NCBI RefSeq assembly: GCF_007830175.1
Contig: NZ_VLKH01000002.1
Coordinates: 434,001 to 498,000, forward strand
Reading direction: 5' to 3'
DNA: 64,000 bases
From: Sedimentibacter saalensis
GTDB taxonomy: Bacteria; Bacillota; Clostridia; Tissierellales; Sedimentibacteraceae
Numbering within the stretch: the first letter of the stretch is position 1; every line of letters begins with the position of its first letter. Positions 17,162 through 25,396 of this stretch are shown here, piece after piece. Under the pieces are notes generated by a model, which was given only the letters and a program-made list of their open reading frames with translations, was not told the origin of the DNA and did no database searches. The position numbers and the translations under genes are program-made.

Positions 17162-17235
17162 AGTCACATTCTATGTGACTCAGACTATTGAAAGACTATT
17201 TTTTTTACAAACCAGGGCGGATTTTGTCCGCCTGT
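17162..17235 (+). terminator. hairpins terminating mntP
   Basis: Two stems follow mntP: AGTCACA/TGTGACT (17162-17180) and GGCGGA/TCCGCC (17216-17232). The second is followed by TGTTTTATT. Confidence 0.65.
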
Positions 17236-17256
17236 TTTATTAATTCCATATAAAAC

Positions 17257-17278
17257 AAAAAAGCCCTGGGGCTTTTTT
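17257..17278 (-). terminator. bidirectional terminator between mntP and tatA operon
   Basis: AAAAAAGCCC/GGGCTTTTTT, a GC stem with A/T flanks on both sides, 23 bases after the tatA stop. Confidence 0.85.
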
Positions 17279-17300
17279 GTCAGTGGGTATCAGTACTAAA

Positions 17301-17489
17301 TTAGCTTTCCTTTTTTTCGTCTTTAAGGTCAACTTCTAATTCTTTAGCTACTTTGTTCTGATAACCTTTAAAATTGTTAATTGCTTCTCCTAAGGATTTG
17401 CCTATTTCCGGCAACTTTGCCGGTCCGAAAATAACAAGCGCAATTGCAAGTATTAAAATAAGCTCTCCTGCTCCTAATCTTCCAAACAT
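17301..17489 (-). CDS. tatA: twin-arginine translocase subunit TatA
   Basis: A 62-residue TatA/E protein that forms the Tat pore. It has one N-terminal membrane helix (GAGELILILAIALVIFGP), the FGPAKLPEIGKSLGEAI hinge and amphipathic helix, and a short charged tail. It is the last gene of the AOR operon, 16 bases after fdhD. No tatC lies in the window. Its place in this operon fits the Tat signal on the first gene product. Confidence 0.93.
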   Translation of the reverse strand: MFGRLGAGELILILAIALVIFGPAKLPEIGKSLGEAINNFKGYQNKVAKELEVDLKDEKKES

Positions 17490-17505
17490 TTTAATGTCCT
17501 CCTTT

Positions 17506-18243
17506 TTAAATGGCTATTCTTTCCTCATACATGTAAATCACCGGTTTGCTTGAAACCACCCTGCCTATGACTGTAATGCCTAATTTATTGGCCAGTTCCA
17601 GAGCAGATGTGGTAGGTATGCTCCTTGATGCTATTAACGGGCATGCTATATTTGCTGCCTTTAAAACCATATCTGTGGAAATTCTGCCTGTTGTAATTAT
17701 CATTGATTGGCTGAAATCTATATTTGATAATAATGCCTTTCCTATGACTTTGTCAACAGCATTATGTCTTCCTACATCTTCACAAAGCGCAATAATTTCG
17801 TTGCCGTCAGAAACAGCAGCGCAGTGCATTCCCCCGTACTGTTTGTACATATACGCCTGGGAGAACATTTCAACAGCTCTTTCCTTAATGGTATTCAAGG
17901 ATATGTGAAAATCAGAATTAATTCTTGGTAACTTTGCAATGGAATTGTTGAATTTAACTCCGCTTCCGCAACCGCTTTGAAGAACCGTGTTAAGTTCTAT
18001 GCCGTCAAAGTCAACCTCCCTGTCTGTAGTACCGAAAATCATTTTCATATCCTTGCATGCACCAAGGGAAGAAATTTCGTCAGCACTTTTTATAATACCG
18101 CGGCTGTACAAATGTCCTATTGCCAATTCCTTAAGTTCTTCAAGAGTGCACATGAAAGTTACTAAATTTTTTCCGTTTAGCAAAAATTCAACAGGTTCTT
18201 CCTCACATATATTAACTTTTTGTAAAACCATAGTTTCTTTCAT
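17506..18243 (-). CDS. fdhD: FdhD-type sulfur carrier for Mo/W cofactor
   Basis: FdhD transfers sulfur to the molybdenum or tungsten bis-pterin cofactor, classically for formate dehydrogenase. The 245-residue protein keeps the family motifs GGMHCAAV, CEDVGRHNAVDKVIG and TTGRISTDMVLKAA, and ends with IASRSIPTTSALELA. In place of the CxxC of the Escherichia coli protein it has SGCGSG, with only Cys92. Here it sits in an operon with an AOR-type tungsten enzyme, its probable client (inference). The ATG start (TTG or ATG alternatives not needed) follows AGTAAGGGAGTC. Confidence 0.9.
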   Translation of the reverse strand: MKETMVLQKVNICEEEPVEFLLNGKNLVTFMCTLEELKELAIGHLYSRGIIKSADEISSLGACKDMKMIFGTTDREVDFDGIELNTVLQSGCGSGVKFNNSIAKLPRINSDFHISLNTIKERAVEMFSQAYMYKQYGGMHCAAVSDGNEIIALCEDVGRHNAVDKVIGKALLSNIDFSQSMIITTGRISTDMVLKAANIACPLIASRSIPTTSALELANKLGITVIGRVVSSKPVIYMYEERIAI

Positions 18244-18254
18244 TACTGACTCCC

Positions 18255-18821
18255 TTACTGACTTTCTACTCTAGTAACCTCTTGTAATTCTGTTAAAGCA
18301 TCTGCATAGCCCTGTGATAAAAATTTGTCTGAATATACGCATACTACGCCGTTTGAAGCTACAGATTGTTTTATATCCTTATAATCATCCAAATTGCTGA
18401 GCTGCTTGTACAGCTCAGCTAATTCATCTTTCTTCAAATTATATGGTTCATTGAGAAAAACATTTGAATTTGTTGTTTTCGGATATCTTTTTGAATCAGT
18501 TCTAATTCGGTCGGCAACCATATTCAGTATATCTTTTTCTTCAATTCGGTACAGCAATTTGGCATAATTTTCAGTCATTTCCTTTTTTGAATAGAAATAT
18601 CTGTTTTCTTTGCCCTTAAGTTCTGATATATCGCTGTATTCTTCATTGCTGAATAATTTTTCAAAGAAAATCTCTTTCTCTTCTTCTTTTAAACTAATAG
18701 GCTCTGTAAAAAAATCATCATATTTTATGAATTTTCCATTATATGAATTTTCTCTGATATACTTTGCCGTAAATTCTAAATTTTCTTGAAGAATTTCGTC
18801 ATTAACTTTTTCCTTTGACAA
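18255..18821 (-). CDS. YdhW-like protein of the AOR operon
   Basis: A 188-residue soluble, charged protein with no recognisable catalytic motif. Its place between an AOR-family enzyme and fdhD matches ydhW in the enterobacterial ydhYVWXUT cluster, where the neighbours are also an Fe-S protein (ydhY) and an AOR homologue (ydhV). The assignment rests mainly on this context. The sequence has repeated Tyr/Lys/Glu-rich helices and two similar blocks (LKEEEKEIFFEKLF and LKKDELAELYKQLS), hinting at an internal duplication. Translation starts at TTG with AAGGAGG seven bases upstream. Confidence 0.6.
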   Translation of the reverse strand: MSKEKVNDEILQENLEFTAKYIRENSYNGKFIKYDDFFTEPISLKEEEKEIFFEKLFSNEEYSDISELKGKENRYFYSKKEMTENYAKLLYRIEEKDILNMVADRIRTDSKRYPKTTNSNVFLNEPYNLKKDELAELYKQLSNLDDYKDIKQSVASNGVVCVYSDKFLSQGYADALTELQEVTRVESQ

Positions 18822-18843
18822 TTTAATTCCTCCTTTTTAAAAA

Positions 18844-20946
18844 TTAAGCCGGCAACAAACCTAATTTAGCAAGTTCGTCTGCAACATCTTTCATGTTTAA
18901 TCTTTCCAAAGTTGCTCTTGTTGGAGCACCTGTTTTTTCATCCCAGCCCATTTCTTTATAGAACATTGTTAATGCTAACTGCATGTCATCACGATCCATT
19001 TTTACAGTTCCTTCAGTAAATGGTTTCTTGTCTGGATCAATGTCAAATATCCAGTTAACCATTAAATCGTGTTTTCCTCTCATGTCAGTTGTGCCCATTT
19101 CTTTTACAGTCAATGCTCTATGCAGTGTAAATACTCTTTCTCCCATTAAATCCAATTCTTCCTCTGTTGTGTCTATTCCTGTTACAACTGAGAAATATTT
19201 AGATTCCAATGATGTGTCTCCCATGTAATCTCTTTCTTTTAGCGGAGAAGCTGTCAATGGCCACATCCAGTTGCACAATGTCAATGAGTCATGGAGGCAG
19301 TTTCTGATAACACCATATTTTGCAAATTTAGCTTTATATTGGTTCATTGGAGTATAATTTGCAGGTGGATCAATTGCATCGCCTGAACCCCATAATTTTT
19401 CTGCAATTTTCTTTAATACATCAACAGGAAGTCCTGAACTTATAAAGTTTTGGTGTGAATGGCTCTGAGCATCTCTGTTGAACATACAGTTTATTATAGC
19501 TCCTACCTGGTAAGATTCATCACTTGCATGGTGTTTAGGAAATCCTAAAGGTGACCACATGCTGTACTTCTTAGTATCCCAGTAATCAGCTCCAAAGTTC
19601 CATCTCTTTGCTATATGATATGTTCCATCACCTAAATGACTGAACTCGCCTTCCTTAAATGTAATTCTTCTATAGAATTCTTTCAGGAATGCAGGGTCTC
19701 CTGCTTCTAATAAATTCCAAGGAATGCTGTTGTATTCATCTTCAGGCAGCACATTTTTCAGTATTCCTGATTCATATGCATATTGGAAGTCTCTTCCTAT
19801 ACTACCGTAGTTGCACCATACACCATAGTCATCAGCCAATTGTGAGCCAAGTGCTCTGGTGATCATGTTGCCATCGCCTTCTTCTTTCTGGTCCTTAGTA
19901 CCCTTAAACATTACACCGGCAGGTGAGAACCATCCCATGCATGTATTTGCTGCATAAGGAGATACGCCGTATTGTTCAAGCTGAGGTATGTTCATTTGAG
20001 CATGGCATCTGATTGGGCATGACTGGCAGCCGCCCATTCTTACTGTATATTTTGCTGCAACAGGACCTAAATCCTTTATTGCTTTCATTGTTCTGTATCC
20101 AACTTTGTTTACATCGCCAGGTGCGGCAATTCCTGTATCTATATTGCCTTCAGAAGCTCCCCATGTAAGTCCTTCTCTTGCAGTCCAACGGCTGTTTTCA
20201 TATACAAATTCTGACCAAGGCTGTGGAGTGCTTGGAACAACGTGCTGGTTGTTTGCACCTACAATTTCTTTCATAACATAGGCATCCAAATCCATTAATT
20301 CTTTTTTGTCTTTGCCTATTTTTACTGAACCTGTTCCCTTAACACCGATTGCTTTAAGTTTCTTCGATCCGAATACTGCTCCGTGACCACCAGCAGAGTG
20401 AGATGAACCGTTCATTACAACTGCAAGGTTAACCAGATTTTCTCCTGCCTGTCCGATTGCAGCAACACAAGATTCCTTGCCCATTTTTGAGCCTATTACT
20501 GCAGTTGTATTGTAAATACCTGTTCCCCATAATGAGGAAGCATCTTCAAGGCTCACTTTGTCATCTTCTATTTTCAGCCAAACCGGTTTGCTTGAAGCAC
20601 CTTCTATTATTATTGCATCCCATCCTGCATATTTCAAGAACGCTGCAAAGTTTCCGCCCATGTGGCTGTCTGTTACAAGGTTCATGTCAGTTCCAGGATA
20701 CAATGATGTAATGTTTGTTCTAGAGCTCATTGGAACGCCGCTTCCGCATAATGGACCTGTTCCGACAACAATTTTATTTGCTTCATCATATGGTTTTGTA
20801 CCTGCAGGAACTTCATCGAACAACACTTTGTATCCAATTCCCATTCCGCCTATAAAATCCTGATACTTGCTAGTATCTTCTGAACTTATTTTTCCGTTTG
20901 TTAAATTTACTCTTATTATTTTACCTGCCCAACCGCCTGTAGACAT
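18844..20946 (-). CDS. aldehyde ferredoxin oxidoreductase-family protein (YdhV type)
   Basis: A 700-residue tungsten bis-pterin and [4Fe-4S] enzyme. Typical AOR N-terminal features are WAGKIIRVNLTNGKI and the pterin-binding GGHGAVFGSKKLKAIGVKG. The cluster ligands are C307, C310 and C314 (GGCQSCPIRC) and a distal C558 in DSLTLCNW. Substrate is unknown; AOR family members oxidise aldehydes or reduce carboxylic acids. The gene has no signal peptide of its own. It follows a Tat-signal Fe-S protein by 36 bases, so it may act in the cytoplasm or be carried out as a hitch-hiker (inference). RBS GGAGGAATT. Confidence 0.92.
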   Translation of the reverse strand: MSTGGWAGKIIRVNLTNGKISSEDTSKYQDFIGGMGIGYKVLFDEVPAGTKPYDEANKIVVGTGPLCGSGVPMSSRTNITSLYPGTDMNLVTDSHMGGNFAAFLKYAGWDAIIIEGASSKPVWLKIEDDKVSLEDASSLWGTGIYNTTAVIGSKMGKESCVAAIGQAGENLVNLAVVMNGSSHSAGGHGAVFGSKKLKAIGVKGTGSVKIGKDKKELMDLDAYVMKEIVGANNQHVVPSTPQPWSEFVYENSRWTAREGLTWGASEGNIDTGIAAPGDVNKVGYRTMKAIKDLGPVAAKYTVRMGGCQSCPIRCHAQMNIPQLEQYGVSPYAANTCMGWFSPAGVMFKGTKDQKEEGDGNMITRALGSQLADDYGVWCNYGSIGRDFQYAYESGILKNVLPEDEYNSIPWNLLEAGDPAFLKEFYRRITFKEGEFSHLGDGTYHIAKRWNFGADYWDTKKYSMWSPLGFPKHHASDESYQVGAIINCMFNRDAQSHSHQNFISSGLPVDVLKKIAEKLWGSGDAIDPPANYTPMNQYKAKFAKYGVIRNCLHDSLTLCNWMWPLTASPLKERDYMGDTSLESKYFSVVTGIDTTEEELDLMGERVFTLHRALTVKEMGTTDMRGKHDLMVNWIFDIDPDKKPFTEGTVKMDRDDMQLALTMFYKEMGWDEKTGAPTRATLERLNMKDVADELAKLGLLPA

Positions 20947-20982
20947 ATAAATTCCTCCATCCTAATGTTATTTTAATACTGA

Positions 20983-21642
20983 TTAAGCTCTGTAACCAAG
21001 TTTGCGCATTGCATATTTTACTTCTTCCCAAGGAACTATTCTTAATGCTCCTGTAGGACAATTTGCAGCGCATGTTCCGCAGTTAACACATTTTGTAGAC
21101 TTGTTTGTTTCCGGATCTACAGTAGGCATAGTCCAAGGACATGCTTTTGTACAAGTTCCGCATCCAACACACTTTGCTTCATCAACAACTCTTGCTCCTA
21201 TTTCGTTGGTAGTTATTGCTCCAACAGGACATGCTTTTCCGCAATATGGCTCAGCACACTGTCTGCATGTTTCTGGTGACATGAGTTTATTTCCAAAAGC
21301 TCCGTCTTCATACGCATATGCAAGCTTTGGTCCGTCAGTACCGAAGTTGTAGTTTCTGCTTACCTTAATTCTTGATATGTAAGGCATAGCTTTTCCGTCA
21401 TTTACCAATGAACAGTTTGTTTCACATCTGAGACAGCCTGTACATCTTGCTCTGTCAGCAATCAGTACTCCCTGAGCCAGCGGAAATGCTGCAACTTCTT
21501 CAACATTGGTGTTTGTACATCCAAGAAGATTTAACAATGATAAAGAAATAAATGTTCCGCCTATTCCTTTACCGGATAATTTTAAAAACTCGCGTCGTGT
21601 GGTTTCTTTGTCAAGGAAACCCTTTTTTTCATTATTAGACAA
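20983..21642 (-). CDS. Tat-exported [4Fe-4S] electron-transfer lipoprotein (YdhY type)
   Basis: A 219-residue ferredoxin-like subunit of the DmsB/HybA kind. The N-terminus has a twin-arginine motif TRREFLKLSGKG, a hydrophobic stretch and a lipobox-like LLGC, so it probably is a Tat-dependent lipoprotein. Four cluster motifs follow: CTGCLRCETNC, CRQCAEPYCGKACP, CVGCGTCTKACP and CVNCGTCAANCP. I start it at a TTG (21642) with AGGGGAG eight bases upstream; an in-frame ATG at 21681 lacks a site. It is the first gene of the AOR-ydhW-fdhD-tatA operon and is the likely electron partner of the AOR enzyme. Confidence 0.88.
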   Translation of the reverse strand: MSNNEKKGFLDKETTRREFLKLSGKGIGGTFISLSLLNLLGCTNTNVEEVAAFPLAQGVLIADRARCTGCLRCETNCSLVNDGKAMPYISRIKVSRNYNFGTDGPKLAYAYEDGAFGNKLMSPETCRQCAEPYCGKACPVGAITTNEIGARVVDEAKCVGCGTCTKACPWTMPTVDPETNKSTKCVNCGTCAANCPTGALRIVPWEEVKYAMRKLGYRA

Positions 21643-21689
21643 AGATATCGCTCCCCTCAATATAAGTTGTGTTTCCGACATATGTTAGT

Positions 21690-21707
21690 TTGTTATTTAA
21701 TTAACAT
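21690..21707. promoter_or_regulatory. Rex-like operator at the AOR operon promoter
   Basis: TTGTTATTTAATTAACAT matches 12 of the 14 defined positions of the Rex box TTGTTAA-N4-TTAACAA. It lies just downstream of the predicted transcription start. Rex is a repressor that senses NADH/NAD+. No rex gene is in the window. Confidence 0.45.
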
Positions 21708-21718
21708 AAATCTTGTCC

Positions 21719-21747
21719 ATTATAACTTATTTATCATAAATATTCAA
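21719..21747 (-). promoter_or_regulatory. promoter of the AOR operon
   Basis: Minus strand: TTGAAT (21747-21742), 17-base spacer, TATAAT (21724-21719). Confidence 0.8.
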
Positions 21748-21822
21748 CGGAAAATTCAATATACTAAAAACTTTTACTTTTTTAATAAGTTTTTCAATTT
21801 TGGCAAACTATACAAAGAAAAC

Positions 21823-21854
21823 AACCCGTTATCTTTTACAGAACATAACGGGTT
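21823..21854 (-). terminator. terminator of the 134-residue Cys-rich gene
   Basis: AACCCGTTAT/ATAACGGGTT, 10-bp perfect stem, followed on the minus strand by GTTTTCTTTG. Confidence 0.8.
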
Positions 21855-21875
21855 GCTTGTTCATAGTCCAAATTT

Positions 21876-22280
21876 TTATACTCCTTTACCCTTGATGTAA
21901 AAATTGTATTTTTGATTTTCTTCTGTTTCTCCTTCCTCATCACAGACATAAGTCGGACAGTCTTCATCTGAAGCATTTCCGCATATTACAGATGTAGGAC
22001 CGCTTCTTGCAGCTGCTCTGAACTCCACAGGAACCATTACACAAAGTTTTTGTACCAGTGTAAATTTGCATGTGCCGTTTTTATTCCATGTACCGCACGG
22101 AACAGGAGTCAGGTAAGGGTCATCAATGCATTCAACTGTAGTTTCACCTATGTTAACGTATGGTTCAATAGTAACAGGCACGCAAACGTCCATTTCCTGA
22201 AATGCAGTTACATCACAGCCATTATCACCGCATTGAGGATTCAAGTTGTTTGCGCACTTTGGAATATTTTTTTCAAACAT
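21876..22280 (-). CDS. Cys-rich protein, paralogue of the next gene
   Basis: A 134-residue protein with about eleven cysteines and no signal peptide. Its core (FQEMDVCVPVTIEP, QKLCVMVPVEFRAA) repeats the C-terminal half of the 277-residue protein encoded just upstream (FQTIEVCVPVTVTP, QNLCVEVPVIFSAT). This shared beta-rich, disulfide-prone module, without an export signal in a spore former, suggests a spore coat or exosporium component (inference). I do not recognise a named family. AAGGAGCATTTAT precedes the ATG. It has its own terminator. Confidence 0.75.
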   Translation of the reverse strand: MFEKNIPKCANNLNPQCGDNGCDVTAFQEMDVCVPVTIEPYVNIGETTVECIDDPYLTPVPCGTWNKNGTCKFTLVQKLCVMVPVEFRAAARSGPTSVICGNASDEDCPTYVCDEEGETEENQKYNFYIKGKGV

Positions 22281-22354
22281 ATAAATGCTCCTTAAAATTT
22301 ATTTTACATTATAATATGGCCATTTAACAGGCTTGGTTACATGTGTAAATAAAA

Positions 22355-22393
22355 AACATAAATGGCTGTCTTTTCTGGCAGTCCATTTATGTT
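22355..22393 (-). terminator. terminator of the 277-residue Cys-rich gene
   Basis: AACATAAATGG/CCATTTATGTT with an inner CTG/CAG pair and one bulged base; the minus strand continues TTTTTTATTT. Confidence 0.8.
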
Positions 22394-22480
22394 AGTTGTC
22401 ATCAGTTTTATGAGTATGCCTCACATACTCCATTTTTGCCAATGACGTATTAATAATTTGAATATTAGCTATTTAACAAA

Positions 22481-23314
22481 CTATTTTTTGTTCTTTTTTC
22501 TAATACATAATTTTTTGGATACATTTTGTGCAGATACCTTAGCCTTCTCGGCAGCACCTACGGTACCGCAGTCGCAGCCATCCTGGTTAGGTTCGCCGCA
22601 TGCCAGAACAGTCGATGTTCCCGGATCTCCGGTAGCACTGAATATAACAGGAACTTCAACACATAAGTTTTGAGTTACATAGAAAGTACATGATGGTTCG
22701 CCGGCAGGGCATTCTTCATCAGACACAGTTGCCGGTCCGCAGCATGTCACATTAATTGGTCCAACGTTTGCGTCCGGTGTAACAGTAACAGGAACGCATA
22801 CTTCTATGGTCTGAAATACTGTGGTGTCGCATACTTCAGCTTCCTGGCATACAGGACCGCAAATAGTAAGTGAATTTTCAAAATCTTCCGGATCAGCTCC
22901 GCCTTTAATACATACAACATTTGGCCCAACAGGATATGGTGTTGTCAGTGAAAAACAAACTTCCATTACATCTCCGGCTTCTTCCAGTCCAAAATCAAAT
23001 TTAAGACCTGCACAGCCGGTTGTTGGATCATTATCGGTAATTTCTACATTATCATCAATATCTTGATCTTCTCCATTAATAGTAACCGTTACATCAACAA
23101 TTTCTTCTTCAGTGATTGTCGGACATATACCAAGAACCCAGTGGCTTAAACCGATTGGTTCATCTACTTGTGTCACTATATAACAAAATCTCTGAAGTTG
23201 GCCCTCTTCAGGTTCCAGTACTGAATTATCAGAAAGTTCAACTGTCACAGGTATATTGGTTCCGGAATAATCCGCTGTATTTTCACATTGTTGCTGTTGC
23301 AAAATAATTGCCAT
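22481..23314 (-). CDS. Cys-rich two-domain protein, putative spore-surface protein
   Basis: A 277-residue acidic, Cys-rich protein without signal peptide or membrane helix. The N-terminal half (residues 1-155) has FCYIVTQVDEPIGLSHWVLGIC and acidic beta-type segments. The C-terminal half (about 160-255) is the module shared with the 134-residue neighbour: CVPVTVTPDANVGPINVTCC and LCVEVPVIFSATG. It ends in a basic tail KKLCIRKKNKK. I prefer the start at 23314; the in-frame ATG at 23323 is only one base from the AGAGGAG site. Function unknown; coat or exosporium role is inferred from composition only. Confidence 0.75.
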   Translation of the reverse strand: MAIILQQQQCENTADYSGTNIPVTVELSDNSVLEPEEGQLQRFCYIVTQVDEPIGLSHWVLGICPTITEEEIVDVTVTINGEDQDIDDNVEITDNDPTTGCAGLKFDFGLEEAGDVMEVCFSLTTPYPVGPNVVCIKGGADPEDFENSLTICGPVCQEAEVCDTTVFQTIEVCVPVTVTPDANVGPINVTCCGPATVSDEECPAGEPSCTFYVTQNLCVEVPVIFSATGDPGTSTVLACGEPNQDGCDCGTVGAAEKAKVSAQNVSKKLCIRKKNKK

Positions 23315-23399
23315 ATTAATCATACTCCTCTAATAGTAAACCCTATACGGTTTCTGATAACATAATATTCACTTCAGGCAGCTTGGTTACTTTTATTGA

Positions 23400-23442
23400 C
23401 AAAAAAACGTCATCTTCTATAAAAGTTTATAAAAAATGACGT
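23400..23442 (-). terminator. terminator of the SRPBCC gene
   Basis: ACGTCAT/ATGACGT arms (23407-23413, 23436-23442) with an AT-rich interior; the minus strand then has seven T residues. Confidence 0.65.
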
Positions 23443-23474
23443 ACTGGTTTATTATTTTATCATACAATTGGTAA

Positions 23475-23918
23475 TTAAGCTTCGCAAATTGCCTTAAGTT
23501 GTTTCAATGTTTCTTCCATTGCGCTGTCCTGAATTTTTTCTACAACAAGAATATCTGCTAATTTCCCCAGTATATTACCAGGAACTTCATATTCAATATC
23601 TATCATTACCTCAGTGCTTTCTTCTTCAGGAACATATGTCCAAATCTGTGTGGAATTAATTGCGCCCTTAATTATTCCCTTCCACACATAACAATCACCT
23701 TTTTCAGTATTTTCAACTATTTCGCAAGATATGGGAAGATCAACGCCAAGAATTTTGTATTTTAGAGTCATTTTAGTCCCTGTTTCACCATTTCCCAGCA
23801 TTTCCTCCGGTTTCGAAAGTCCGACATACCACTCATGCCATTTAGTCGGATCTGTACCAAGTTTGTAAACTTTTTCAGCAGGGCGATCAATAACAATACT
23901 TTTCTTTATAACAGACAT
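23475..23918 (-). CDS. SRPBCC (START/polyketide-cyclase-like) domain protein
   Basis: A 147-residue single-domain protein of the helix-grip fold that binds small hydrophobic ligands. Recognisable parts are the start MSVIKKSIVIDRPAEKVYKL, the WHEWYVGLSKPEEM loop and a long C-terminal helix (DSAMEETLKQLKAICEA). The ligand is unknown. The start at 23918 follows AAAGGAGAGG; the longer reading begins at a TTG inside that site. It is monocistronic. Confidence 0.82.
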   Translation of the reverse strand: MSVIKKSIVIDRPAEKVYKLGTDPTKWHEWYVGLSKPEEMLGNGETGTKMTLKYKILGVDLPISCEIVENTEKGDCYVWKGIIKGAINSTQIWTYVPEEESTEVMIDIEYEVPGNILGKLADILVVEKIQDSAMEETLKQLKAICEA

Positions 23919-24040
23919 TCGTTCCTCTCCTTTCAATATAAAACTTTATTTTTTGACACATTATTTATTTTATTGTTTTGAATTTATTTACCCTTTTTCA
24001 AACAATTTAATCATAAATTGTAGATTTATGTAAACTTTTG

Positions 24041-25396
24041 CTAATCTTCCATGAGATCCATAGTTTTCAATAAGAGTCTTTTTTGATTTTCTTCCTGCAT
24101 GGTTATATAGTTTTCCAGACAATTCCTTAATTTCAATTCTTCAATGCTAAAATCAGATTTGTTCTCCTCTCTAAAATCATGACGCCTTGCCAAAGCTGCG
24201 GTTTCAATCATGTCAAGCCCTTGTAACACAGCATTTATTTCATTTTCGGACAGCTCATCTTCCAGCAGCAAATCTTCCATATCGGCCATTGATTTAATTT
24301 TTCTTTTTATAATAAGCAATTTATCACTTGAGTAACGACACTGGGTAATTTCTTGAACCGTACTCCTGTACAACTCATCCTCCATTTTAATTCCATAGTC
24401 AAATTTGAATTTTCTGTTCAATTCCTGAAATTTTTTTGATATAAACACATGTTCATAAGTGCTTAGTTTTACTGTATTGATTATAGAAGATATTACTTTA
24501 GGAAGACTGTTCTTTATATATTGTTTCATGTAAATGTTGTTTATGTTAAGTTCCTCTTCAAGTTCTTCACTTGCATTTATAACAATTTTCTCTATTTCTT
24601 CTTCTGATTTTAAGAACAATTTATCTGCTGTAATTTTTCTGTGAACCGGCATTATATTTAAGTCAAAAGCCTTTTTTCCTGCAATTTTACAACCTATTGC
24701 AACAATTAGTACAATTTCGTATATGTTAATCACTAAATGTTTGTAGTCCTCAGAATATCCAAACATAACATGCTCTATATCTTCAGCTGAAAAACAAGCA
24801 CAAAACATATTTTCATAATATATATTTTCCAGATACTTAAGCACAAACTCGATTCCTGCCAGATTGTTGACAGGAATTGATAGTGGATAATCTGCTGTTA
24901 TGCGTATTTCATGAGCTTCATAATCAGGATTGTATATTTTAAAAAATCCATTTATTCCATCGTTGAGTGTGGCATTATATGTGTAATTATCAGTCTTAAG
25001 AAGGTTTTTAAGAACCATCATGTGAATGTGACGGGCTGAATTAAGCTTAGTATGAATCCTTTTTCTTCCTTTTTCATAAATGAGTGATATGTTTGTTTTT
25101 TTTATTTCTTTTATTGCTTCATCTGCATTGTCCATTGTCTTAAGCCATATGCCGACAGTATATAAATTAGATGTCATAATTTTTTCTGCAATTTCAACCC
25201 TTACAGAACTGCTTTCCCCTTGATTTAATTTTTCAATCCTGTGTTTTAAGAGTTCTAAACATTGATACTGAACGTTCTCTACATCTTCTTCATCAATCAT
25301 CCCTAGACTTGCTGCTTCTTCAATCAATGACCTGAAATAAAATTCTTCATTTAATTTTTGTCTGTTTATATGAATTAGTTTTTCAATATTGTTCAT
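24041..25396 (-). CDS. uncharacterised helical protein (DUF6179-like)
   Basis: A 451-residue soluble, mostly helical protein. I believe it belongs to the clostridial DUF6179 family, from general resemblance and its pairing with a DUF6323-like gene; this should be confirmed by search. It has no signal peptide, membrane helix or known catalytic motif. Notable parts are NSARHIHMMVLKNLLKTDNY and a C-terminal helical region rich in Arg, Lys and Glu. The ATG at 25396 has GAGGAGG and lies inside the end of the preceding gene (14-base overlap), so the two are translationally coupled. Confidence 0.7.
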   Translation of the reverse strand: MNNIEKLIHINRQKLNEEFYFRSLIEEAASLGMIDEEDVENVQYQCLELLKHRIEKLNQGESSSVRVEIAEKIMTSNLYTVGIWLKTMDNADEAIKEIKKTNISLIYEKGRKRIHTKLNSARHIHMMVLKNLLKTDNYTYNATLNDGINGFFKIYNPDYEAHEIRITADYPLSIPVNNLAGIEFVLKYLENIYYENMFCACFSAEDIEHVMFGYSEDYKHLVINIYEIVLIVAIGCKIAGKKAFDLNIMPVHRKITADKLFLKSEEEIEKIVINASEELEEELNINNIYMKQYIKNSLPKVISSIINTVKLSTYEHVFISKKFQELNRKFKFDYGIKMEDELYRSTVQEITQCRYSSDKLLIIKRKIKSMADMEDLLLEDELSENEINAVLQGLDMIETAALARRHDFREENKSDFSIEELKLRNCLENYITMQEENQKRLLLKTMDLMED

